Below, one piece after another: positions 8,322 through 15,576 of a stretch of 24,958 nt of DNA (the first letter of the stretch is position 1; each line of letters starts with the position of its first letter). The stretch is from the NCBI GenBank assembly GCA_946481095.1, contig CAMLML010000069.1, positions 1 through 24,958 on the forward strand, given 5' to 3'. Position numbers and translations under genes: made by a program. Under the pieces are notes generated by a model. It was not told the origin of the DNA and did no database searches. It saw nothing but the letters and a program-made list of their open reading frames with translations. This stretch comes from an uncultured Cellvibrio sp. GTDB taxonomy: Bacteria; Pseudomonadota; Gammaproteobacteria; Pseudomonadales; Cellvibrionaceae.

Positions 8322-8912
8322 ATGCGAATAGACTTAAATGAAATTCAACATTGGATTCCACAACAAAGTCGCATTCTCGATTTGGGTTGTGGTGATGGTA
8401 CTTTGCTCAAGTATTTAATTGATAGCAAACAAGTGCAAGGCTATGGTTTGGAAATTGATCCTGCACAAATTAATATTTGTATTGATAAAGGTTTAAATGT
8501 AATCGAACAAAACCTGGATCGTGGCCTTGGTAATTTTGCTGATAAAAGTTTTGATACTGTATTGATGACGCAAGCATTACAGACGTTGCATTTCCCTCAT
8601 TTGGTGTTGGATGAAATGCTGCGCGTGGGCAAAGAATGTATAGTGACCTTTCCCAATTTCGGGCATTGGAAGGCGCGCTTCCATTTATTCACTCGCGGTC
8701 GTATGCCGGTATCCGATTTGTTGCCTTACGAATGGTACGACACACCTAATATTCACTTTTGTACTTTTAAAGATTTTGAAGTGCTCTGCCGTGAACGGGA
8801 AATTAAAGTGATTCATCGTCAGGTAGTTAACGAATCCTCACAAAGTTTTTTCAAGGACATAATGCCGAATTTATTTGGTGAAACCGCTATTTATCATTTG
8901 AGTAAGTCCTGA
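8322..8912 (+). CDS. metW: Methionine biosynthesis protein MetW
   Basis: This class I SAM-dependent methyltransferase-like protein of 196 residues is encoded next to metX in many proteobacteria. In characterised systems MetW associates with or supports MetX activity; its own methyl acceptor is not established. The SAM-binding motif I, LDLGCGDG, is at 19-26, followed by the acidic GYGLEID segment. MetW hallmarks downstream include TFPNFGHWKARF and the aromatic WYDTPNIHFCT. The ATG at 8322 matches the usual family start MRIDLNEIQHWI; an in-frame GTG three codons upstream lies inside metX and is less likely. The TGATG overlap with the next gene suggests coupled translation. Confidence 0.95.
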   Translation: MRIDLNEIQHWIPQQSRILDLGCGDGTLLKYLIDSKQVQGYGLEIDPAQINICIDKGLNVIEQNLDRGLGNFADKSFDTVLMTQALQTLHFPHLVLDEMLRVGKECIVTFPNFGHWKARFHLFTRGRMPVSDLLPYEWYDTPNIHFCTFKDFEVLCREREIKVIHRQVVNESSQSFFKDIMPNLFGETAIYHLSKS

Positions 8913-9370
8913 TGAAAATTTTATGGCTTGGCATTCTTTTATGCATGTTATCAACTGCTGCGGCTGCACAAATTGATCAAGCCAAAGAAATCGTCACTTC
9001 ACAAAAAGCGGGCGATTACACAGTTCATTTTAATGTGTTTAATTCTTCGGATATCCCTGCATCAGTTGCTGAACAATTTAAGTTGGTGCGTGGTAAAGAT
9101 CGCGCATTGGTCAATATCAGTCTGGTCAAAACTGAAAATGGAAATACCAGCCTTGGGTTACCTGCAATAGTGTCTGGTGTTACACGTAACTTGATGCAAC
9201 AAAAACAGGATTTGAAGTTTATTGAAGTGAAAGAGGGTGATGTAACTTATTATCTGGCACCTTTCGTTTTTAACAATGAAGATTTGTTGTATTTTGATAT
9301 TCAAGTAAAAGCCAATGAAAGCTCATCGCCGATTACAGTGCAGTTTAATCGGACGCTTTATAAGGATTGA
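8912..9370 (+). CDS. Secreted DUF4426 protein
   Basis: This 152-residue exported protein has a typical Sec signal peptide (MKILWLGILLCMLSTAAAA, cleavage likely after AAA before QID). The mature part is beta-rich and matches the DUF4426 type that follows metW in Pseudomonas-like genomes, including the YTVHFNVFNSS and YYLAPFVFNNEDLLYFDI stretches. No catalytic motif is apparent. It probably resides in the periplasm. The start overlaps the metW stop by one base. A repeat element separates it from rdgB, so the tight spacing of the operon is broken here. Family is likely; function unknown. Confidence 0.85.
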   Translation: MKILWLGILLCMLSTAAAAQIDQAKEIVTSQKAGDYTVHFNVFNSSDIPASVAEQFKLVRGKDRALVNISLVKTENGNTSLGLPAIVSGVTRNLMQQKQDLKFIEVKEGDVTYYLAPFVFNNEDLLYFDIQVKANESSSPITVQFNRTLYKD

Positions 9371-9375
9371 TGTTG

Positions 9376-9480
9376 CCCTCAACCTAGCCCTCTCACAAAG
9401 GGAGAGGGGATTAAATTGCTTCGTAGTGAATAAATCAGGGAGTCATCCCCTCTCCCTTTAGGAGAGGGTTAGGGTGAGGG
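9376..9480. repeat. Nested palindromic repeat element (cruciform-capable)
   Basis: Two 35-nt arms (9376-9410 and 9446-9480) are inverted copies matching at 31 of 35 positions, separated by 35 nt. Each arm is itself a small palindrome: CCCTCTC...GAGAGGG in the left and CCCTCTCC...GGAGAGGG in the right. The right arm carries the GGGTTAGGGTGAGGG ending that I know from a widespread family of intergenic repeats in gammaproteobacteria. It fills most of the 155-bp gap between the DUF4426 gene and rdgB and encodes nothing. It is probably a non-autonomous (REP/BIME or MITE-like) element inserted into an operon. Confidence 0.85.
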
Positions 9481-9525
9481 AAGCTTGTGAGCAACAAACA
9501 ATTCCATTTTTTAAGATAAAAAACC

Positions 9526-10131
9526 ATGAACCAAAAAATAATCCTCGCCAGTGGCAACGCTGGAAAATTGCGAGAGTTTCAACAGCTGCTCGGCGGGTGT
9601 GGTTTTGAAATTCATCCGCAATCAGAATTTTTTTCTGAATCAGTAGAAGAAACCGGTTTGACTTTTGTTGAAAATGCTTTGATCAAAGCGCGTTATGCCT
9701 GCATCAAAACGCATTTGCCGGCGATCGCGGATGATTCTGGTATTGAGGTGGACGCGTTAAATGGACGTCCGGGAATTTATTCTGCGCGTTATGCAGGTGT
9801 TGGTGCAAATGACGAAAAAAATAATGCATTACTATTACAAGAGTTAATTGACGTGCCGGAAGAAAAACGTACTGCGCGTTATCACGCAGTATTGGTATAC
9901 ATGCGTCATGCACAAGATCCAACCCCGATAATTTGTCATGGCATATGGGAAGGTTTGATTTTGCGTGAACCGCGTGGTGTTGGAGGGTTTGGTTATGATC
10001 CACTGTTTTATGTTCCATCACATCAATGCGCCTCGGCTGAATTAAGTAAAGAAGAGAAAAACCGGATCAGTCATCGTGGTAAAGCTATGCGCGAATTGGT
10101 GCAAAAAATGTCAACATTGGTAAATTTCTGA
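9526..10131 (+). CDS. rdgB: XTP/dITP diphosphatase (house-cleaning NTPase)
   Basis: This enzyme hydrolyses non-canonical purine triphosphates (dITP, XTP, ITP) to monophosphates, keeping them out of DNA and RNA. Its 201 residues show the full HAM1/RdgB set: SGNAGK at 9-14, the catalytic-site ADDSG with D70, RPGIYSARYAG at 81-91, FGYDP at 155-159, and SHRGKA at 182-187. Length is normal. The start codon follows an AT-rich spacer after the palindromic repeat, without a strong Shine-Dalgarno (a TAAGAT stretch is nearest). Its stop overlaps the hemW start (TGATG), which suggests co-translation. The rdgB-hemW pair is conserved widely in gammaproteobacteria. Confidence 0.97.
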   Translation: MNQKIILASGNAGKLREFQQLLGGCGFEIHPQSEFFSESVEETGLTFVENALIKARYACIKTHLPAIADDSGIEVDALNGRPGIYSARYAGVGANDEKNNALLLQELIDVPEEKRTARYHAVLVYMRHAQDPTPIICHGIWEGLILREPRGVGGFGYDPLFYVPSHQCASAELSKEEKNRISHRGKAMRELVQKMSTLVNF

Positions 10132-11312
10132 TGTCGTTGATGTTGCCACCGCTTGCTCTTTATATTCATATTCCCTGGTGCATTCGTAAATGTCCCTATT
10201 GTGATTTTAATTCACATCAATCCGATAATAATATTCCTGAAGCTGAGTATGTTGATGCATTACGGCATGATTTACAGCAGGATCAAATTTTGGCGCAGGG
10301 GCGTAAACTCAGCAGTATTTTTTTTGGTGGTGGAACCCCCAGTATTTTTTCTGCGGCCGCTATAGCAAATATTTTGCAAGATGCAGAAGAAATTATTGGG
10401 TTTGAAAATAATATAGAAATAACATTGGAAGCCAATCCAGGTACATTTGAACAGGAAAAGTTTTCGGGTTTTCGAATGGCCGGGGTGAATCGCTTATCCA
10501 TCGGCATTCAAAGTTTTCAAAATCGCCAATTACAATTGCTTGGGCGAGTTCATAATGGGGATGAAGCTTTACGCGCAATAGATGTTGCGCGTAAAGCCGG
10601 GTTCGATAATATCAATCTGGATTTAATGCACGGTTTGCCGGAACAAAATCAACAAGCAGCGGTTGCTGATTTACAGCAGGCAATTGCTTTGGCGCCAGAG
10701 CATATTTCCTGGTATCAGTTAACAATCGAACAAAATACCGCGTTTTATTCAAAGCCACCGATATTGCCGGATGAAGAAATTTTGGTGGATATACAGGATG
10801 CAGGCTTGGATATTTTGACGGCAGGGCATTATCGGCAATATGAAATTTCAGCTTACGCCCGTGATCAAAAACAAGCACAACACAATTTAAATTATTGGCA
10901 GTTTGGTGATTATTTGGGTATAGGTGCGGGTGCGCACGGAAAGATTACGCAACCGGATAAAATTTTTCGATTGTGGAAAACCCGATTGCCGAAACATTAT
11001 CTTGAATCTGCTTCATCATCAAAAATTTCCACCAATCTAAGCGGGCATCAAAATGTATTTGGTGGAGGCAGTGAATTATTGGACGATGCATCCCTTCCGT
11101 TGGAATTTATGATGAATGCCTTGCGTTTGATACAGGGTGTTCCCCTGAGCCTGTTTTTTCAAAGAACAGGTCTTGAGTTTTCCCGAATAGAAAAGGTCTG
11201 GCAACGCCTGACAGAAAAAAAATTTGTTGAGATGGTGGACGGGTCTATTCGTGCTACACCGCTTGGATATCGTTATTTGAACAAGGTATTACAGGATTTT
11301 ATCGAGCATTAA
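10131..11312 (+). CDS. hemW: Radical SAM heme chaperone HemW
   Basis: This is a radical SAM protein of the HemN-like family; HemW members bind heme and deliver it to respiratory enzymes rather than oxidising coproporphyrinogen. The 4Fe-4S cluster cysteines are C17, C21 and C24 in WCIRKCPYCDF. Further family stretches are FFGGGTPS, EANPGT, RLSIGIQSF, NLDLMHGLPEQ, GIGAGAHGK and a C-terminal HemN domain. At 393 residues it is the shorter HemW type, without the N-terminal extension of true HemN. The ATG overlaps the rdgB stop. The following gene starts 103 bp on and may be transcribed separately. Confidence 0.95.
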   Translation: MSLMLPPLALYIHIPWCIRKCPYCDFNSHQSDNNIPEAEYVDALRHDLQQDQILAQGRKLSSIFFGGGTPSIFSAAAIANILQDAEEIIGFENNIEITLEANPGTFEQEKFSGFRMAGVNRLSIGIQSFQNRQLQLLGRVHNGDEALRAIDVARKAGFDNINLDLMHGLPEQNQQAAVADLQQAIALAPEHISWYQLTIEQNTAFYSKPPILPDEEILVDIQDAGLDILTAGHYRQYEISAYARDQKQAQHNLNYWQFGDYLGIGAGAHGKITQPDKIFRLWKTRLPKHYLESASSSKISTNLSGHQNVFGGGSELLDDASLPLEFMMNALRLIQGVPLSLFFQRTGLEFSRIEKVWQRLTEKKFVEMVDGSIRATPLGYRYLNKVLQDFIEH

Positions 11313-11415
11313 TTATTTATAATCTGCTCTTGTTTCCTGCAGGTATTTTGCCGTATCTTCTCCCTGCTATTAAGGCAAGCAAGCAGGTTAACAATTACGA
11401 TTAACAGGTAAGTTT

Positions 11416-12273
11416 ATGCGTACAATCATAAGCGCTTTGGCGCGATATTTCACGTATCTGGTTTTTTGGTTGTTGTTGGTGCTCATTTGTTGTTTATCTT
11501 TTCTATCGGTGCCAACACCTCTCCCGTCACAATATCTTTCCTGGCATATCTCCGGATTACATAGATTGGCATCGATCCAGACACCTCATTTTCATATTGA
11601 TAATGGTCAATTGCGCGAGAAACATAAAAATTTATTTGAGAAGGTAGAACAGCGTCAGCCCCTGTCAGGGAATGAATGTGAAAATTACAGGCAGTTATAT
11701 CAGCAATTGCTGTTAATGGATCAACATAAGTTCAGTATGTTTGATACTCAACTCAGTGTTGTTAATAATTTGGCGATGACAGAAAAAAATAACGTTGGTG
11801 GTTTTGGTGTTGAAGGAACACATGACCATCATGATTTGTCGTCGCGTAATAATTTCTCTGAAATATACGATTCGGTAAATTATTTGCAGCAGCATCCGTA
11901 CAATCAGGATTGGATTTTTTCGTGGCGTCGAGTTGAGCAAGCGATTTTTATTTATAAAAATTTAAACGATGTGTTATTTCATTTGGCAACTGTACCGCAC
12001 ACCAAATCTGTGCCCTATATGCCTTTGTATTCCAATGCGGAGCCCATGCAACAGTTATTTGAATCCATATTATTACATTTCAAACAGGCACAGTTTTTGA
12101 TAATTAATACACCGGAATATAATCATCAACTCGGTTTGGCGCTCAATAAATATCAAGAACTAATTGAAATGAATCAGGCGATTATTTATCAAAATTTATC
12201 GCCATTGGAATTGAAGTTGGTGGGTAATTGGGGCGGTTGGAGATCGCTGACTCCAGCAGTCAGCGATGAGTGA
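11416..12273 (+). CDS. Membrane-anchored protein of unknown function
   Basis: I do not recognise this 285-residue protein. It has a basic N-terminus and one hydrophobic helix at about 13-30 (YLVFWLLLVLICCLSFL), with no cleavage site that looks convincing, so it is probably anchored in the inner membrane with the rest in the periplasm. A histidine-rich patch THDHHD lies at 135-140. The remainder looks mainly helical and rich in Gln, Asn and aromatic residues. The coding sequence is more AT-rich than its neighbours. AACAGGTAAG before the ATG provides a ribosome-binding site. Its last codons form a perfect 10-bp hairpin, and it ends 6 bp from the convergent crc stop. It sits where two conserved blocks join. 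Confidence 0.75.
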   Translation: MRTIISALARYFTYLVFWLLLVLICCLSFLSVPTPLPSQYLSWHISGLHRLASIQTPHFHIDNGQLREKHKNLFEKVEQRQPLSGNECENYRQLYQQLLLMDQHKFSMFDTQLSVVNNLAMTEKNNVGGFGVEGTHDHHDLSSRNNFSEIYDSVNYLQQHPYNQDWIFSWRRVEQAIFIYKNLNDVLFHLATVPHTKSVPYMPLYSNAEPMQQLFESILLHFKQAQFLIINTPEYNHQLGLALNKYQELIEMNQAIIYQNLSPLELKLVGNWGGWRSLTPAVSDE

Positions 12274-12309
12274 TATCGATTACTGGCCCATTTCTATATC
12301 GTAATCGAT
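12243..12309. terminator. Paired hairpins at the orphan/crc convergent junction (candidate)
   Basis: Two inverted repeats straddle the 6-bp gap between convergent genes. The first has perfect 10-nt arms, ATCGCTGACT at 12243-12252 and AGTCAGCGAT at 12258-12267, with a 5-nt loop, and lies inside the last codons of the upstream gene. The second, ATCGATTAC at 12275-12283 and GTAATCGAT at 12301-12309, spans the end of crc. Neither has a clear T-run. They could block convergent transcription or protect mRNA ends. The terminator role is inferred. Confidence 0.4.
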
Positions 12310-13059
12310 GATTACAGGAAGATGGCTGGAGAAAGGTTGTTTCTTGTAGATAATCGCGTATTCCACTTTGTTGCCCAGGCTGTTCGATACAACCTGGAAA
12401 TCTGTACGCCATCCATCTCCTTGTCCAACAGTTCCACTGGGCCACCAGCTGTATTCATCATTGTCGCGATTCACTTTTCGAAATGCATCGATGTAACCAA
12501 TTTGATTAAACAATTGGCTGAGCCATTGACGTTCGTGAGGTAAAAAACCGGAGTTATGCTGATTGGCAATACTATTGGCAACATCTTTTGCGGTGTGCGC
12601 CATTTGCCAGTTGCCACAAAAAATATATTCGCGACGTTTGCGGGTTATTTTGTCGAGATGCGCCTGGAAATCATCAAAGAATTTAATTTTTACTTCTTGT
12701 GACTCGGCTTCGGATGAGGCGCTTGGTGCAAGCAGTGAACCTATGCTCAATTGCTCGAAATCCACTTGCAGATAACGTCCTTCCATATCCACACCTGACG
12801 CAAAACCCAATCCATAAATTAATGCTTTGGGTTGGTGTCGGCTGTAGATAGCAACTCCATTGTAATGTTTGGTTCCGGAATCAAAAAAATAGGTGAAATA
12901 CCCATCAAGCTGGAATTCCGGTTTGGTATCAATTTCGCGCTCAAGTGCACGTAAATCCTGTAAACATATAAAATCGGCGTCTTGATTGGCGAGCCAAGTA
13001 AAAAGACCGCGTTTTGCGGCTTGGTGAATACCATCGACGCTAAGACTAATAACTCTCAT
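12280..13059 (-). CDS. crc: Catabolite repression control protein Crc
   Basis: This homologue of Pseudomonas Crc acts with Hfq to block translation of mRNAs for less-preferred carbon sources. It has the exonuclease III/EEP fold. The ATG at 13059 (AAGGGG upstream) gives 259 residues, the same length as Pseudomonas Crc; the frame stays open further upstream but is not needed. Shared stretches include LQLDGYF-like FQLDGYFTYFFD, KRREYIFCG, and EYSWWP. Nuclease residues are altered as in Crc: D35 where ExoIII has the metal-binding Glu, N150 in place of Asp in the GDxN motif, and SSH at 244-246 in place of SDH. It is divergent from pyrE, as in Pseudomonas. Confidence 0.93.
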   Translation of the reverse strand: MRVISLSVDGIHQAAKRGLFTWLANQDADFICLQDLRALEREIDTKPEFQLDGYFTYFFDSGTKHYNGVAIYSRHQPKALIYGLGFASGVDMEGRYLQVDFEQLSIGSLLAPSASSEAESQEVKIKFFDDFQAHLDKITRKRREYIFCGNWQMAHTAKDVANSIANQHNSGFLPHERQWLSQLFNQIGYIDAFRKVNRDNDEYSWWPSGTVGQGDGWRTDFQVVSNSLGNKVEYAIIYKKQPFSSHLPVIIDYDIEMGQ

Positions 13060-13271
13060 GTTAGCCCCTTGATAACGGACTGTGTATGATACCCGAGCTT
13101 GATTAAAAAGTGTTACCGATACAAACAAGATTGTTACGGATTAACTCATTTTTTCATCATGTTGGTAGAGTTTGATGAAAATGGGTCAGGTCTACTCGCC
13201 TTACCTCATTGTTGTTATTCTATCTATCCATTCTTTTTATAGTTCTTATAGTTCATTAATGAGAAGTTTGC
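13060..13271. promoter_or_regulatory. Divergent crc/pyrE control region
   Basis: This 212-bp region must hold both promoters. An inverted repeat with a 2-nt bulge (13147-13159 against 13173-13183, core TTTCATCA/TGATGAAA) lies mid-way; it has no T-run and does not look like a terminator. Nearer pyrE a tandem 9-mer TTATAGTTC (13237-13245 and 13246-13254) contains TATAGT twice, either of which could serve as a -10 element. GAGAAG before the pyrE ATG is the ribosome-binding site. Precise starts cannot be fixed from sequence alone. Confidence 0.4.
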
Positions 13272-13916
13272 ATGCAAAACTATCAAAACGACTTTATCCG
13301 CTTGGCCATTTCCCATGGTGCCTTATGTTTTGGTGAATTTACCTTGAAATCCGGTCGTACCAGCCCTTACTTCTTTAATGCGGGTCGTTTTCAAAGTGGA
13401 AGTGCGTTGGCTGCATTGGGGCGTTTTTATGCAGCGGCTATTCACGACTCAACAGTAGAATTTGACTTGTTATTTGGCCCTGCATATAAGGGTATTCCAT
13501 TGGCTGCATCAACCGCTATAGCATTGGCTGATGAATATGACAGGGATCTCCCTTATTGTTTTAATAGAAAAGAGATTAAGGATCATGGCGAGGGAGGATT
13601 AATGGTTGGTGCCCCTCTCAAGGGTCGAGTATTGATTGTGGATGATGTAATTACTGCCGGGACTGCGGTGCGTGAAGTGATGGATATTATTCGCAATGCC
13701 GGCGCTGAACCTGCTGCGGTAGTGATAGGTCTAAATCGCATGGAGAAGGGCAAGGGTGAATTGTCGGCAATTCAGGAAGTTGAGCAAACTTTCGGTATTC
13801 CCGTGATTAGCATCATTAATCTAAATCACATAATTGATTATCTTAAGCAGCAACCTGATCAGAATGCGATGGTCGAAAAAATTTCGGCTTATCGCAAAAC
13901 CTATGGGGTAGATTAA
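13272..13916 (+). CDS. pyrE: Orotate phosphoribosyltransferase
   Basis: This enzyme transfers phosphoribose from PRPP to orotate, making OMP in de novo pyrimidine synthesis. Its 214 residues carry the PRPP-binding motif [13 protein letters not shown] at 120-132 and the flexible catalytic loop [11 protein letters not shown] at 99-109. [14 protein letters not shown] near the N-terminus is typical of the family. Length matches the E. coli and Pseudomonas enzymes, and the start is supported by GAGAAG about 7 nt upstream. It is divergent from crc. A DUF4124-like gene follows 36 bp after the stop. Confidence 0.97.
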   Translation: MQNYQNDFIRLAISHGALCFGEFTLKSGRTSPYFFNAGRFQSGSALAALGRFYAAAIHDSTVEFDLLFGPAYKGIPLAASTAIALADEYDRDLPYCFNRKEIKDHGEGGLMVGAPLKGRVLIVDDVITAGTAVREVMDIIRNAGAEPAAVVIGLNRMEKGKGELSAIQEVEQTFGIPVISIINLNHIIDYLKQQPDQNAMVEKISAYRKTYGVD

Positions 13917-13952
13917 TTCGCAGCTTTTTAAACACCGTGAGTGAACCATCGC

Positions 13953-14597
13953 ATGACAAAAATTTTTCTAACTCTATTGATGATGTGTGTTATTTCGGCA
14001 GCAGCCCAGTCTGCTACCCGAAACACACAGACGCCTGGAAAAGTCATCTATCGTTATAAAAATAACGAAGGTGTGTTGGTGATGGATAATAAAATTCCTG
14101 CAGAGTATTCCGGTAAGGGATATGAAATTGTTTCGATAACCGGGAAAGTCATCAAGGTAGTGCCTCCGTCCCTTACAAAAGAAGAAGCCGAAAAGCAAAA
14201 AGCGGAAAAAATTGCCAAAGAGGAAAGGCTGAAAGCCGATATAGAACTCAAACGCAGTTACAGTGCGGTGTCTGACATAGACGCGGCCAAAGAACGCAAT
14301 TTGGCAAGTTTACAAGCAAATTTGGCGATACTAAGAGCTAACTTTGAATCCACCAAACAGGAGCTTGCAAAGGAGACCGGTCGAGCGGCTTCACTGGAGC
14401 GAAGTGGAAGACAGGTGAATAAAGATATTTTGTCAAAAATTGAAAGCTTGCAAAAAAAAGAAAAAGATATGATGCAGCAAGTCAAGCAAAGAGAAAAAGA
14501 ACTTGAAATAGTGTCAGATAAATTTGATCAGGATAGAAAACGTTTTATTGAGATCACGCAACCCTCTTCAGTCGCATCATCGGCACCATCGTTATAG
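13953..14597 (+). CDS. Exported DUF4124-like coiled-coil protein
   Basis: This predicted periplasmic protein has 214 residues from the ATG at 13953. A signal peptide (MTKIFLTLLMMCVISAAAQSA) is followed by a short beta segment GKVIYRYKNNEGVLVMDNKIP, which resembles the DUF4124 type found in many gammaproteobacterial envelope proteins. A long Lys/Glu-rich helical region from about 85 to 195 should form a coiled coil. An in-frame GTG at 13941 would add four residues and cannot be excluded, since both starts have weak ribosome-binding sites. It follows pyrE closely and ends just before a strong bidirectional terminator. Function is unknown; similar genes sit near pyrE/argB in relatives, though I cannot confirm orthology. 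Confidence 0.8.
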   Translation: MTKIFLTLLMMCVISAAAQSATRNTQTPGKVIYRYKNNEGVLVMDNKIPAEYSGKGYEIVSITGKVIKVVPPSLTKEEAEKQKAEKIAKEERLKADIELKRSYSAVSDIDAAKERNLASLQANLAILRANFESTKQELAKETGRAASLERSGRQVNKDILSKIESLQKKEKDMMQQVKQREKELEIVSDKFDQDRKRFIEITQPSSVASSAPSL

Positions 14598-14599
14598 TT

Positions 14600-14646
14600 T
14601 ATTGTCAGGCCGAAAAAGAAAAGAATTATTTTTCGGCCTGACAATA
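14600..14646. terminator. Bidirectional intrinsic terminator
   Basis: A perfect 18-bp stem is formed by 14600-14617 and 14629-14646 with an 11-nt loop. The arm centre is TCAGGCCGAAAAA and its complement TTTTTCGGCCTGA. The A-run on one side becomes a T-run on the other strand, so it can stop transcription of both the DUF4124-like gene and the convergent argB, whose stop codon lies 3 nt beyond. Confidence 0.92.
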
Positions 14647-14649
14647 GAA

Positions 14650-15576
<927 letters not shown>

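Noticed and set aside
9376..9480. CRISPR repeat pair or small RNA gene
   Set aside because: There are only two arms in inverted, not direct, orientation, and the nested palindromes fit a REP/MITE-type element better.
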